The notes beneath the pieces were generated by a model. It did not search any database. It had not been told where the DNA came from and worked only from the letters and a program-made list of their open reading frames with translations. The position numbers and the translations under genes are program-made. From FEN-1219 sp964503125 (lineage in GTDB: Bacteria; Pseudomonadota; Gammaproteobacteria; Steroidobacterales; Rariloculaceae), in assembly GCA_964503125.1 (NCBI GenBank), contig CAZCZE010000067.1:1-64000 (forward strand): a stretch of 64,000 nucleotides of DNA, given 5' to 3'. Each line of letters opens with the position of its first letter. Position 1 is the stretch's first letter. Of this stretch, positions 8,995 to 17,512 are shown one piece after another.

Positions 8995-9378
8995 CTACAG
9001 CAGTGCTCGACCGAGGCCTATCAGCCCACCGACAATCAACAGAATGTTGACGATGCCCGTGATGCCGGCGCCGAGCCCGCGCTTCTCGGCGGCGCGGATG
9101 TAGCCGACCGCATACAGTGCGCGCGCGACGACGAACACGGCGCCGAGCACCGCGGCCCAGAGCTCGCTCACGTACTGGGCGAAAATCAATACGCCCGGGA
9201 TGAACACGACGAGGCTCTCGAGCGTGTTGACGTGCACGCGGTTGATGCGCTCGAAGGCGGGGTGGCCTGTGGTGGCCGGAGCCTTGATCGCGTACTTCAC
9301 GCGTGCGCGGCCCACGAGCGCGGCCATGACGGTGTACTCGATCAGTGCGACCAAAATCGTGATGAATACGAGCTCCAT
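8995..9378 (-). CDS. MAPEG family membrane protein
   Basis: This 127-aa protein has four hydrophobic helices and the MAPEG pattern: an N-terminal helix ending in KYAIKAP, then FERINRVHVNTLESLVVFIP, where the ERxxxVHxNxxE segment is the family's conserved glutathione/lipid-facing loop, and RALYAVGYI near the third helix. Bacterial MAPEG proteins are trimeric membrane enzymes related to glutathione transferases; the substrate is not predictable. The ATG at 9378 follows a strong TAGGAGA. It is 12 bases after the BKACE gene on the same strand, so the two are probably one transcript. Confidence 0.88.
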   Translation of the reverse strand: MELVFITILVALIEYTVMAALVGRARVKYAIKAPATTGHPAFERINRVHVNTLESLVVFIPGVLIFAQYVSELWAAVLGAVFVVARALYAVGYIRAAEKRGLGAGITGIVNILLIVGGLIGLGRALL

Positions 9379-9390
9379 GTGTCTCCTAAG

Positions 9391-10224
9391 CTATGCGGCC
9401 CGCAGGCCGAGAATCTGCCGCGCCTCGGCCGGCGTCGCGACCGAGCGTCCGAATCTATCCGCGAGCTTCGCGACGCGCGCGACGAGCTCCGCATTGCTGA
9501 CCGCGAGCCGCTCCTTGTCGAAGCGCACGTTGTCCTCGAGGCCCGTGCGGCAGTGGCCGCCGAGCTCGAGCGACCACTCGTTGACCGTGAGCTGATGGCG
9601 GCCGATGCCGGCCGCCGTCCACGTGGCGCCCGGCAGCACGCGTGTAAGCTGCTCGAGCTCGAAGTCGAGCACTTGCCGGTCCGCGGGCAGCGCACCCGGG
9701 ATGCCGAGCACGAACTGCACGTGCACGGGCGGCTTCAGCAAGCCGTCGGCCACGAGCTTGGCCGCGTTGTAGAGCATGGCGAGATCGAAGATCTCGACTT
9801 CGGGCTTGATGTCGTTGGCGAGCATGCTCGTCGCGAGATCGTGGATCAGCGCCGGATGGTTCTCGTAGACCACCTTCTGGAAATTCACCGAGCCCGTCGT
9901 CAGCGACGCCATCTCGGGTTTCAGGTGCAGCATGCCGCCGCGCTCATGGCTGCCGACGCCGCTGCGCCCACCCGTCGAGAACTGCACGATCATGTTCGGG
10001 CAGTGCTTGCGGACGCCCGCGAGGAAACGCGCAAACTTCTCGGGGTCCGACGTGGTCGTGCCGTCGTCGTTGCGCACGTGCACGTGCACGAGCGCCGCGC
10101 CGGCCTCGTGGGCCGCGTGCGTCGACTCGATCTGCTCCGCCACCGTGATCGGCACCGCCGGGCTGTCCTTTTTCGTCGGCACGGAGCCCGTAATGGCCAC
10201 GGTGATGATGCACGGCGTGCTCAT
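9391..10224 (-). CDS. BKACE family 3-keto-5-aminohexanoate cleavage-like enzyme
   Basis: This 277-aa TIM-barrel enzyme belongs to the BKACE family (beta-keto acid cleavage with acetyl-CoA; the prototype is Kce of lysine fermentation). Family features visible are AVPITVAEQI, the metal-ligand motif VHVHVR near residue 46, QFSTGGR, the YNAAKLV region, VLGIPGA and a C-terminal GGHCRTGLEDN with the second metal histidine. The reaction transfers an acetoacetate unit from a beta-keto acid to acetyl-CoA; the family covers many substrates, so the physiological one is unknown. It is divergent from the GlcG-like gene and followed closely by the MAPEG gene. Confidence 0.9.
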   Translation of the reverse strand: MSTPCIITVAITGSVPTKKDSPAVPITVAEQIESTHAAHEAGAALVHVHVRNDDGTTTSDPEKFARFLAGVRKHCPNMIVQFSTGGRSGVGSHERGGMLHLKPEMASLTTGSVNFQKVVYENHPALIHDLATSMLANDIKPEVEIFDLAMLYNAAKLVADGLLKPPVHVQFVLGIPGALPADRQVLDFELEQLTRVLPGATWTAAGIGRHQLTVNEWSLELGGHCRTGLEDNVRFDKERLAVSNAELVARVAKLADRFGRSVATPAEARQILGLRAA

Positions 10225-10275
10225 GCAGAATCGTCTCGTCCTCGCGAGGGGAACGGCGTGTTGGCCGCCGCACTA

Positions 10276-10281
10276 ATTCTA
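10276..10281 (-). promoter_or_regulatory. candidate -10 box of the BKACE gene
   Basis: On the minus strand 10281-10276 reads TAGAAT, about 52 bases before the ATG at 10224. No good -35 box is visible at the right distance, so support is modest. Confidence 0.3.
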
Positions 10282-10317
10282 GTCGCCGGCCGCGCGCGCC
10301 ACTACGGCTTCAGCGCC

Positions 10318-10345
10318 TTGCCAACGTCGAAACGGGGGCTATGCT
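10318..10345 (+). promoter_or_regulatory. sigma70-like promoter of the GlcG/HbpS-like gene
   Basis: TTGCCA (10318-10323) and TATGCT (10340-10345) are separated by 16 bases. The -10 box covers the ATG at 10341, which argues that this upstream ATG is not the translation start. Confidence 0.5.
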
Positions 10346-10379
10346 GCACCCCTTGATGTTTCTTGACGGAGCTCGACCG

Positions 10380-10814
10380 ATGCCGACGCTGACTCTCGCC
10401 CAAGCCATTGAGATCGTCGCCAAGGCGCTCGAGAAGGCGCGCGCCATGAAGATCAAGCCCGTGACGGTCGTCGTGCTCGACGACGCCGGGCATCTGAAGG
10501 CGATGCAGCGCGAAGACGGCGCGAGCATGTTCCGTTACGACGTCGCGACCGGCAAAGCCTGGGCCGCCGTCGGCATGGGCGCCTCGAGCCGCGCGCTCGC
10601 GGGCCGCGCCAAGGACAACCCGAACTTCTTCATCACGCTCGCGGCCACCGCGGGCGGCAAGTTCCTGCCGCAGATCGGCGGCGTGCTGATCCGCGACGCG
10701 AGCGGCGCGATCCTCGGCGCCGCGGGTGCAAGCGGCGGCACGGGCGAAGAAGACGAAGCCGTCTGCGCGCATGGCATCGAGCAGGCGGGGCTCGTGGCCG
10801 ACGCGAAACCTTAG
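10380..10814 (+). CDS. GlcG/HbpS family haem-binding-like protein
   Basis: This 144-aa single-domain protein is of the GlcG/HbpS family (PF03928). It shows the usual order: an N-terminal helix with LTLAQAIEIV, the strand VTVVVLDDAGHLKAMQREDG, then FRYDVATGKAWAA, and the C-terminal GGVLIRDASGAILGAAGASGGTGEEDE. Members are octameric proteins linked to haem or small-molecule binding and redox stress; a precise role is not established. The start is ATG 10380, because GGAG (10368-10371) lies at correct spacing and an earlier ATG at 10341 falls inside the promoter. No signal peptide is present, so it is cytoplasmic. It ends with a 4-base overlap against the convergent DUF6152 gene. Confidence 0.85.
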   Translation: MPTLTLAQAIEIVAKALEKARAMKIKPVTVVVLDDAGHLKAMQREDGASMFRYDVATGKAWAAVGMGASSRALAGRAKDNPNFFITLAATAGGKFLPQIGGVLIRDASGAILGAAGASGGTGEEDEAVCAHGIEQAGLVADAKP

Positions 10815-11848
10815 CGAGCGAGCGCCGGGCGGCACTCGTACGCGCCGCGCGTGACCTCGGGCCGCCAGATCCAGGTTTTCGTGAGCGTGACGGGCACCGT
10901 GAACGTCGCCGCGTCGGTGACCGTGAGCGTGTAGTCGAGCCGCGCGCCGTCGGCGCTCGGCGCGAAGCGCTCGACGAGAATCGCATCGACCGTGAGCGGG
11001 ATGCCGACGCTGTCGAAATACCCCCAGGTCGACCGCGTGGTCACGACGACGAGCGTCGTGCCTTCCCAGCGCCCCACGGAGTGGCCGAGCGGCCCCGGCA
11101 CGGACACTCCCGTCGGCCGCATGTGCACGACGCGTCGTGTGTCGTACTCCTCGATCAAGAGCTCGATGGTATCGCCGCGGTCGACGATCTCCATGGGATA
11201 CGGTTGCTCCATGATCGTCGGCATGCCCTTCGGCGCGCAGTCGTTGGTCGGGTCGTCGGCCGCGAAGTCGAACGCGTCGAGCGCGGCACGCGCGACCGGC
11301 GTCAACGGATAGCGGCCGAAGTCGAAGTTCGCCTGCACCGCCTCGGGGAATAGCACGCCGTTGACGCCGCCCGTGCTCCAGGTGCGGAACAGGCCGAGAT
11401 CGGGGCGCGACGCATCGCCCTCGCGGGCTTGCAACAGCTCGCTGCCGCGCAGCGTGTCGCTCGACCAGCGCGCGTTGCCGCCGAGCACGATCTCGCGCCC
11501 AGTCGGCAGCAGGATGTTGCGCACGAACAGGCTGTTCGCTTCGCGGCGCGCGGGATTGCCCGCGACGCGCAGCCGATCGCCGACCGCGATGAGGTCGCGC
11601 GTGATGCCCCAGCGGCTGATGCCGCTGGTCGACAGCGTTTCGATGCTCCAGAGCACGTCGTCGACGCGCAGCGTGAAGATGACGTGCGGGTTCTGCCAGC
11701 GGAACTCCGTGACGACGCCTTCGACCTCGGCCATCTCGACGGTCGTGTCGAACCACGCGGAGACGCTGTGGTGGGCGTGGGCCGCCGGCACGGTGCACGC
11801 GGCGGCGGCCGCCACGCCGAGCGCCGTGATACAGGCCTGTCGGTTCAT
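10811..11848 (-). CDS. exported DUF6152-domain protein, fused two-domain form
   Basis: This 345-aa protein has a Sec signal peptide (residues 1-25, cleaved after AHA) followed directly by HHSVSAWFD, the hallmark start of DUF6152. Residues about 26-115 form that small domain (EGVVTEFRWQNPHVIF, GDRLRVAGNPARR). The rest, about 130-345, matches the protein encoded at 25697-26446, including PMEIVDRGD, GHSVGRWEGTTLVVVT and a C-terminal RGAYEC. It should be periplasmic. No biochemical role is known for the family; I see no catalytic motif. Its start overlaps the stop of the HNH gene by 4 bases (ATGA), so the two genes form an unlikely but tight pair. Confidence 0.8.
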   Translation of the reverse strand: MNRQACITALGVAAAAACTVPAAHAHHSVSAWFDTTVEMAEVEGVVTEFRWQNPHVIFTLRVDDVLWSIETLSTSGISRWGITRDLIAVGDRLRVAGNPARREANSLFVRNILLPTGREIVLGGNARWSSDTLRGSELLQAREGDASRPDLGLFRTWSTGGVNGVLFPEAVQANFDFGRYPLTPVARAALDAFDFAADDPTNDCAPKGMPTIMEQPYPMEIVDRGDTIELLIEEYDTRRVVHMRPTGVSVPGPLGHSVGRWEGTTLVVVTTRSTWGYFDSVGIPLTVDAILVERFAPSADGARLDYTLTVTDAATFTVPVTLTKTWIWRPEVTRGAYECRPALAR

Positions 11849-13131
11849 GCGTGCAAGTGTAGTCGCTCGATGCGGTAAACCGCGCGCGGCTCCTGCACCA
11901 TCGTAGTGCCCAATCCCTCCGCGGAGGGGCCCTCGCCGACGTCGTCCACGAAATCCTCGGTCCTATAGCCGCAGCGCGGAATCGTGCGCCCGTCGGCCCG
12001 CGTGAAGCGCAGGGTGCCGTCGACCTGACGCTGCGCGCCGAAACCGCCCTCGTGCAGCAGCCGGTGATGGTACGTGCAGAGCAGCGTGAGGTTGTCGGGT
12101 ACGGTCTCGCCGCCCTTCGCCCAGTGCTTCAGGTGATGACCATCGACGTAGCGTGTGCGATGGCATCCAGGGAACGTGCAACCGCGGTCGCGGGCGTAAA
12201 GGGCACGCTTGAGCGGCGTCGAGATCGTACGCTGCTTGCGGCCGACGTCGAGCGGCTTGCCCTTCGCGTCGTCGACGACGGCGACGAGACTACCGTCGCA
12301 CGTGAGCCGCCGGATCGTCTCGATCGGCAGATCCGCGTGCCCCGCCCCTCCGCGGAGGGATTTCTCGTCGACGTGCACGACGACTTGATAGTGATCGGCC
12401 TTCGACCCGCCTTCGCCCGCGGCTCCGCCGTCGAGATACGCCCGCGCCACCGCGACCAGCGCATCCGCCTGCTGTGCGCGCCAGGCAGTGCCCTTGTGTT
12501 CCGCGACCGCGTCGGGCTCGACACCCATAGCAACCTCGCCGCCGGCCACGGCGTGATCGAGCGCCTTCAAGAGCAGCTCGCCCTCCTCCACCGGCAGCTC
12601 GACAGTGATCCGTATCGTGCCCGCCGCGTCGTTGCGCCAGGCCGTCAGCGAGCGCCGTTCGAAGGCGCGCCGCGCACCGTGCACGGATTCCGGCAGCGCA
12701 TGGCGAATCTGCCGGCAGCGTTCCTCGACCTGCGGCGCGGTCGACTCGAGCGCATACGCGAGTAAGAGGTCCTCGTCGTGCTCGTGAGCCACACGCGTCA
12801 GCGCCCGAACCTTGGTGTACGAGAGCCGCCCCGCGGCGAACGCCGCCGAGATCGCGGGTAACCCGCGCAGCGCGTGGGCCGTGCGCACCTTCTCGCGCGC
12901 CGCCGACAACGAGATGCCGCAGCGCCACGCGAGCCATTCGGCACAGCTCGCGAAGCTCCATTTCATCCAGCCGAAGCGATCGTCGAAATCGCGGACGAGC
13001 TCCAGCATGCGGTAACTCTCGGCGTTCATCTGCCGCACCAGCGAGCAGATGGCCTGGTCGAGCTCATCGACGGAACGGTCGTGGAAGGACGCAGCGGACT
13101 CGAGGTCAGGACGGGACATGACGGCGCTCAT
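11845..13131 (-). CDS. DUF222 and HNH endonuclease domain protein
   Basis: This 428-aa protein has an N-terminal DUF222 helical region (about residues 20-300) and a C-terminal HNH nuclease fold: CTFPGC, then VDGHHLKHW, DNLTLLC and HHRLLHEGGF, which carry the Cys and His residues of the beta-beta-alpha metal site. Such proteins are often multicopy and annotated as 13E12-repeat type; targets are unknown. The ATG at 13131 follows CAGGAG. The gene contains two copies, in opposite orientation, of a 14-bp perfect palindrome (11915-11928 and 12346-12359), read in different frames as GPSAEGL and SLRGGAG. No methylase gene is nearby, so it is not an obvious restriction system. Confidence 0.85.
   Translation of the reverse strand: MSAVMSRPDLESAASFHDRSVDELDQAICSLVRQMNAESYRMLELVRDFDDRFGWMKWSFASCAEWLAWRCGISLSAAREKVRTAHALRGLPAISAAFAAGRLSYTKVRALTRVAHEHDEDLLLAYALESTAPQVEERCRQIRHALPESVHGARRAFERRSLTAWRNDAAGTIRITVELPVEEGELLLKALDHAVAGGEVAMGVEPDAVAEHKGTAWRAQQADALVAVARAYLDGGAAGEGGSKADHYQVVVHVDEKSLRGGAGHADLPIETIRRLTCDGSLVAVVDDAKGKPLDVGRKQRTISTPLKRALYARDRGCTFPGCHRTRYVDGHHLKHWAKGGETVPDNLTLLCTYHHRLLHEGGFGAQRQVDGTLRFTRADGRTIPRCGYRTEDFVDDVGEGPSAEGLGTTMVQEPRAVYRIERLHLHA
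11915..11928. repeat. 14-bp palindrome CCCTCCGCGGAGGG, copy 1
   Basis: This is a perfect palindrome inside the DUF222-HNH gene. With flanks, 19 bases (GCCCCTCCGCGGAGGGATT) are shared with copy 2, but in inverted orientation. Confidence 0.7.
12346..12359. repeat. 14-bp palindrome CCCTCCGCGGAGGG, copy 2
   Basis: Second copy, 431 bases from the first, in the same coding sequence but read in another codon phase, so the match is not explained by a repeated protein motif. Confidence 0.7.
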
Positions 13132-13166
13132 GGCAGCTCCTGGTGGGTGGACTTGGATTAGCTGTT

Positions 13167-13172
13167 ATTGTA
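13167..13172 (-). promoter_or_regulatory. candidate -10 box of the HNH gene
   Basis: The minus strand reads TACAAT 36 bases before the ATG at 13131, in a locally AT-rich pocket (about 13155-13215) that stands out from the GC-rich surroundings. No convincing -35 box was found. Confidence 0.35.
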
Positions 13173-13273
13173 TCCAGTTATGCGCCGGTTTTCTAATAAT
13201 ATTCAGGCATTTGAGGACGATTCGAGGTAAGCCACAATACCGTGCCGTCGATGTCGAACATCACGAGGTGCAT

Positions 13274-14611
13274 CTACGCCGCGCGGATCCACCTGATCAG
13301 CGTCTTGAGATCCGGCGGCTTGCCGAACATCAAGAGCCCGATGCGGAACACCTTCGCAGCCATCCAGAGCGCCACGAAGGCGCCGACGGCGCCTATCCCG
13401 ATCGAGAGCCACACCTGCCAGGCCGGCGGCGGGCTCGACGAGCCCAGCCGCAGCAACATGCCGAAGCTGTTGAGCGGCGGCACGAAGCTCACGACGACGG
13501 CGAGCGTCGAGTTCGGGTCGCGCACGACCGGCATCATTAGGAACCAGGGCGCGATCATGACGAACATCAGGGGCATCATCAGCGACTGGGCCTCGCGCAT
13601 GTCGTTGACGGCTGCGCCGACGGCCATCATGAGTGACCCGATCGTGAAGAACGCGATCATGAAAAAGATGAGCAGGTAGGGGATCAACGCCAGGTCGAGC
13701 ACGCCGAACAACGAGAACGCCGCGAGCCCGGCTAGCCCCACGCCAAGATAGAGGCTCATCGCGAGCAGGCTGATGCCCATGTGCCCGAGGAGCTTGCCGC
13801 CCATGAGCTCGAAGGGCGAAACGGCCGAGAGCAGCACCTCGATCACGCGATTCGATTTCTCCTCGACCGTGGTCGTGAGCATTCCCTGGCCGGCGAACAT
13901 GACACCCATGATCAACAGCGACATGAACACGATGGGCACGATGAAGCCGACGCCGAACACGGTGTCGCGCTCGCCGTCTTCGCCGATGGTCACGGAGCGC
14001 ACGCGCGGCATCGTGGTGAGGTTCGTGAGCTCCTCGCGGTTAAGCCCCCGCGCCGCGACGCGCGCGTCGATGATCGCGTCGCGCATGACGCTCTGCACGG
14101 CGATCTCGACGCGATCGTCTTGCCGCGGCGGCACGAAAAGATCGTAACTACCGAAGTCGACCTCGCCGGCTGATGGCGAGACGGCGTTGTCGTGCACGAC
14201 GATGAGCGCGACGTGCGGCGCAGCGAGCTCCTCCTCGCTGAGCCAGAGCTTTGCCTGCTCGACGTCCACGTCCCGCGCGCGCTCGACGAGCGTGAGCCGC
14301 GTCGTGGAGCTGATCGCGTCGACGATCGCGTCGTCGGCGCCGCCGGCGCGCGCGCGATCGACGATCGCGGAGATCCCCGTCTCCGAGCGCCGCTCGGCCA
14401 TGGCCTCGCCCGCCCGCCGCGCCACGACGCCCGTCGAGTCGATGATCGCGACCTGGCCCTCGATCGTGAAGTCGCGACTGGCGAACAGCCGTGGGCCGAC
14501 GAACGCCATGATCGTGAAGAGCGCCGGCACGATGAGCAAGCCGATGATGAAACCCTTCGTGAACACCGTGGCGACGAACTCGCGCACGGCGATGAGCCAC
14601 ACCTTGCTCAT
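13274..14611 (-). CDS. ABC-2 type exporter permease, NatB-like
   Basis: This 445-aa inner-membrane permease of the ABC-2/NatB type has an N-terminal helix (about residues 18-40, VATVFTKGFIIGLLIVPALF), a long extracytoplasmic domain (about 45-210) and five C-terminal helices (VIFMSLLIMGVMF onward). The motif TTVEEKSNRVIEVLLSAVSPFELMGGKLLG is highly characteristic of NatB-like transporters. It pairs with the ATPase gene, which it overlaps by 4 bases (ATGA). Relatives export sodium, lipids or peptides; the cargo here is unknown. The start is ATG 14611. Confidence 0.9.
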   Translation of the reverse strand: MSKVWLIAVREFVATVFTKGFIIGLLIVPALFTIMAFVGPRLFASRDFTIEGQVAIIDSTGVVARRAGEAMAERRSETGISAIVDRARAGGADDAIVDAISSTTRLTLVERARDVDVEQAKLWLSEEELAAPHVALIVVHDNAVSPSAGEVDFGSYDLFVPPRQDDRVEIAVQSVMRDAIIDARVAARGLNREELTNLTTMPRVRSVTIGEDGERDTVFGVGFIVPIVFMSLLIMGVMFAGQGMLTTTVEEKSNRVIEVLLSAVSPFELMGGKLLGHMGISLLAMSLYLGVGLAGLAAFSLFGVLDLALIPYLLIFFMIAFFTIGSLMMAVGAAVNDMREAQSLMMPLMFVMIAPWFLMMPVVRDPNSTLAVVVSFVPPLNSFGMLLRLGSSSPPPAWQVWLSIGIGAVGAFVALWMAAKVFRIGLLMFGKPPDLKTLIRWIRAA

Positions 14612-15567
14612 GCTGCGCGCTCCCCGGCACCCTGCCCAGGCTCGCTACCCGCGACGATGCCGACGAACACGTCCTCGAGGGTCGGCCGCTTGAGCTCGAT
14701 TCGCGCCACGGGCACGGCCGCAACGACACTGCCCATCGCGCGCGCCGCGTCGGCACCTTCGCGCAGCAGGACCTCATAACCGCCGTCGGCCGCCGTGCAG
14801 CGCTCGACCTCGGGCAGCGCACGCACGGCGCTCACGTCGGCGCGCGGCTCGAGCGGCTCGAAGCGCAGCACGCGCGAGTCCTGCGGCCGCAGGATCGCGT
14901 GCACGGGATCGTCGAGCACCTTCTGGCCGCGATGGATCATGACGACGTGGTCGCAGATCTCCTCGGCCTGCGGCATCACGTGCGTCGAGAACAGCACCGT
15001 CGCGCCGCGGCGATGCTCGACGAGAATCAGGTCCTTCAGCTGCCGGGTGCTCACGGGGTCGAGGCCGCTGAACGGCTCGTCGAGGATCAAGAGGTCGGGC
15101 TCGTGGATGATAGCCGCGACGATCTGGATCTTCTGCGACATGCCCTTCGAGAGCTCTTCGCAGCGCTTGTTCTCGACGCCCTTCAAACCGATGCGCTCGA
15201 TCGCCGCGTGGACTCGCTCGCGCAATCCACGTTCCGGCACGCCCTTCAAACGTGCGATGAACGTGAGATAGGAAGCGACCTTCATCTTGCGATAGAGGCC
15301 GCGTTCCTCGGGCAGGTAGCCGATGCGGTCCTTGGCCTCGAGCGCCGACGCGTGGCCGAGCACGCGCAGCTCGCCGGCGTCGGGCAGCAGGATCGACATG
15401 ATCATGCGGATCGTCGTGGTCTTGCCCGCGCCGTTCGGGCCGATGAAACCGTAGATGGCCCCGCGCGGGATCGCGAGGTCGAGCCGCTCGACGGCCGTCA
15501 GCGCGCCGAAGGTCTTCGTCACACCACGCACATCGATCGCGGCGCTCGTGGACTGCATGGAGCTCAT
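14608..15567 (-). CDS. ABC transporter ATP-binding protein, NatA-like
   Basis: This 319-aa nucleotide-binding subunit has Walker A GPNGAGKTT near residue 44, Q-loop region YLPEERGLY, ABC signature LSKGMSQKIQ, Walker B LLILDEPFSGLD and H-loop STHV. The YLPEERGLYRKM stretch and the C-terminal extra domain (about 225-310) are typical of the NatA branch. It powers the permease encoded immediately downstream; both act at the inner membrane. The ATG at 15567 is used here, though an in-frame ATG at 15558 is equally possible. It lies 8 bases after the quinoprotein gene's stop codon on the same strand, so readthrough from that gene is likely. Confidence 0.93.
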   Translation of the reverse strand: MSSMQSTSAAIDVRGVTKTFGALTAVERLDLAIPRGAIYGFIGPNGAGKTTTIRMIMSILLPDAGELRVLGHASALEAKDRIGYLPEERGLYRKMKVASYLTFIARLKGVPERGLRERVHAAIERIGLKGVENKRCEELSKGMSQKIQIVAAIIHEPDLLILDEPFSGLDPVSTRQLKDLILVEHRRGATVLFSTHVMPQAEEICDHVVMIHRGQKVLDDPVHAILRPQDSRVLRFEPLEPRADVSAVRALPEVERCTAADGGYEVLLREGADAARAMGSVVAAVPVARIELKRPTLEDVFVGIVAGSEPGQGAGERAA

Positions 15568-15575
15568 GATGGAAG

Positions 15576-17483
15576 CTACTGTAACGCGAACGCCACGAGC
15601 TCCGCCGGCACGTCGCGGCCCACGGCCAACACGACGTACTGCTTGCCGTCGAGCAGGTAGGTCATGGGCTTGCTGCTCGCGGCGCCAGGCAGCGGCAGCT
15701 CGGCGAGCACGGCGCCCGTCGCTTTGTCGTAGGCACGTAAGGTCGGGGCGCCGCCGTAGCCCTCGGCGCCGAACAGCAGCGTCTTCGTCACGAGCAGCAC
15801 GGCGCGGCTCGCCTTCCCCGTCGGCGGAATGGCCAACCCCGCGAGCGCGGGGTTGCTCTTGATATCATCGGGCGTGTCGCCGTTGACGGCCATCCAGCGA
15901 TGCTCGCCCGTGTTCATGTCGATGGCCGTGATGCGGCCGTACGGCGGCTTCACGAGCGGCAGCCCCATGGGCCGCGGCGCCTCGCCGTTGACGAACAGAT
16001 AGCGGATGTCGGAGCGGTCGCCCGCGGCGTTCACGGCGAACACGGTGAGGCTCGTCTGCGACGCGACGTAGAGCATGCCCGTCTCGGGATCGGCCGCACC
16101 GCCTTCCCAGTTCGCGCCGCCGCCGTAGTGCGGCAGCACGAGCGTGCCGCGCGTGCCGTCGGGCGCTGCGACGAGCGACGGCGGCGTGTACATCGGACCT
16201 ATCCGCAAATCCTTGATGGCTTCGAGCGCCGCGGCCTTGATCGCGGGAGTGAAGTCGACGAGATCGTCCTCGCTCACGCCCTGGCGGTCGTAAGCGGCCG
16301 GCTTCGTCGGGAACGGCTGCGTCGGCGCCGTCCACTCGAACGGCACATCGGACGGCGGCACGGGGCGTTCCTCGATGGGCCAGAGCGGCTCGCCCGTCGC
16401 GCGGTCGAATGCGTACGCAAATGCCTGCTTCGTGAGCTGCACGACGGCCTTCACGGGCCGGCCCTCGACGACGACGTCGAGCAGGATCGGCGCCGTCGGG
16501 TTGTCGTAGTCCCAGATGTCGTGATGGACGAGCTGTTGGTGCCAGACGCGCTCGCCGGTTTTGATGTCGAGCGCCACGAGGCTGCACGAGAACAGGTTGT
16601 TGCCGTGCCGCTCGCCGCCGTACATGTCGCTCGTTGCGCCCTCGACGGGCAGGTAGACGAGACCAAGCTCGGGATCGGCGGCCAGCGGCCCCCACGCGCC
16701 CGCGTTACCCGTGTACTCGGCCGAGCCCGGCGTGAGCCAGGTGTCGTAACCGAGCTCGCCTTTCTCGGGAATCGTGTGGAACGTCCAGAGCAGTTTGCCC
16801 GTGCGCGCGTCGAAGCCGCGCACGTCGAGCTTCACTTGCGTCTTCGCGTTCGGCCGCGCGCCGACGCCGCCCGCGGGCCCGACGACCACAACGTCGCCGA
16901 CGACGAGCGGCGGCGACGACGAGCCGGCCTCGACGTTGTCCATCGGGCCGCGTAGACCTACGCGCAGGTCGACCGTGCCGGCCTCGCCGAACTCGCGCTT
17001 CGGTAGACCCGTGTCCGCGTCGAGCGCCCAGAGATAAAAGCCCGGCGTCACCGTGAAGATGCGGCGGTCGGCGCCGTCGCGCCAATAAGCGACGCCGCGG
17101 CCCGAGGTGCGGCGCGGCGCCGTGCGGAAGCGCTCGCCGTCGCGCGGCCGCCAGATCCACAACGTCTCGCCGCTGCCGGCGTCGATGGCGACGACGTTGC
17201 GCGTGGCGCCGGCGGTCGCGTAGAGCACGCCGCCGATCATGAGCGGAGTCGTCTCGCTCTTCATTTCCGGGTTCGGCCCGAAATTGCCGCCGTACCAGCG
17301 CCACGCAACTTTCAGATCCTTGACGTTACTCGCATCGATCTGCGCGAGCGGCGAATAGTGCTGCGCGGCGAGGCTGCCGCCGTAGACGGGCCATTCGACG
17401 AAAGCCTCTTGGGCGCTCGCGGCCCCGGCCACGAGACTGGCCCACGCGGCGCAAAGCGCCGCTCGTTTGACTACAGCGGGCAC
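15576..17483 (-). CDS. exported PQQ-type quinoprotein dehydrogenase (no haem domain)
   Basis: This 635-aa protein has a Sec signal peptide (about residues 1-24, ending ASA-QE) and an eight-bladed PQQ propeller: WPVYGGSLAAQHYSPL, repeated W-x-W tryptophan-docking strands (LWIWRPRDG), HHDIWDYDNPTAP with the catalytic-type Asp, and a C-terminal DGKQYVVLAVG blade. It lacks the adjacent-cysteine pair of PQQ alcohol dehydrogenases and has no cytochrome c domain, so it resembles the glucose-dehydrogenase-like branch, delivering electrons to ubiquinone or a separate carrier (inference). The start is GTG 17483, just after AAGGGGGA and giving a clean signal peptide; the frame is open further upstream, but that overlaps the DUF2237 gene. 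Confidence 0.85.
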   Translation of the reverse strand: MPAVVKRAALCAAWASLVAGAASAQEAFVEWPVYGGSLAAQHYSPLAQIDASNVKDLKVAWRWYGGNFGPNPEMKSETTPLMIGGVLYATAGATRNVVAIDAGSGETLWIWRPRDGERFRTAPRRTSGRGVAYWRDGADRRIFTVTPGFYLWALDADTGLPKREFGEAGTVDLRVGLRGPMDNVEAGSSSPPLVVGDVVVVGPAGGVGARPNAKTQVKLDVRGFDARTGKLLWTFHTIPEKGELGYDTWLTPGSAEYTGNAGAWGPLAADPELGLVYLPVEGATSDMYGGERHGNNLFSCSLVALDIKTGERVWHQQLVHHDIWDYDNPTAPILLDVVVEGRPVKAVVQLTKQAFAYAFDRATGEPLWPIEERPVPPSDVPFEWTAPTQPFPTKPAAYDRQGVSEDDLVDFTPAIKAAALEAIKDLRIGPMYTPPSLVAAPDGTRGTLVLPHYGGGANWEGGAADPETGMLYVASQTSLTVFAVNAAGDRSDIRYLFVNGEAPRPMGLPLVKPPYGRITAIDMNTGEHRWMAVNGDTPDDIKSNPALAGLAIPPTGKASRAVLLVTKTLLFGAEGYGGAPTLRAYDKATGAVLAELPLPGAASSKPMTYLLDGKQYVVLAVGRDVPAELVAFALQ

Positions 17484-17512
17484 GACTTCCCCCTTGCGAC
17501 GAGCCAACGCCG

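Noticed and set aside
10341..10343. ATG upstream of the GlcG/HbpS-like gene
   Set aside because: It lies inside a TATGCT -10 box with a TTGCCA at 16 bases, and the Shine-Dalgarno spacing is too short. The ATG at 10380 is better on all counts.
11845..13131. DUF222-HNH gene as part of a restriction-modification or defence island
   Set aside because: No methylase, helicase or other defence gene surrounds it; neighbours are housekeeping or metabolic genes.
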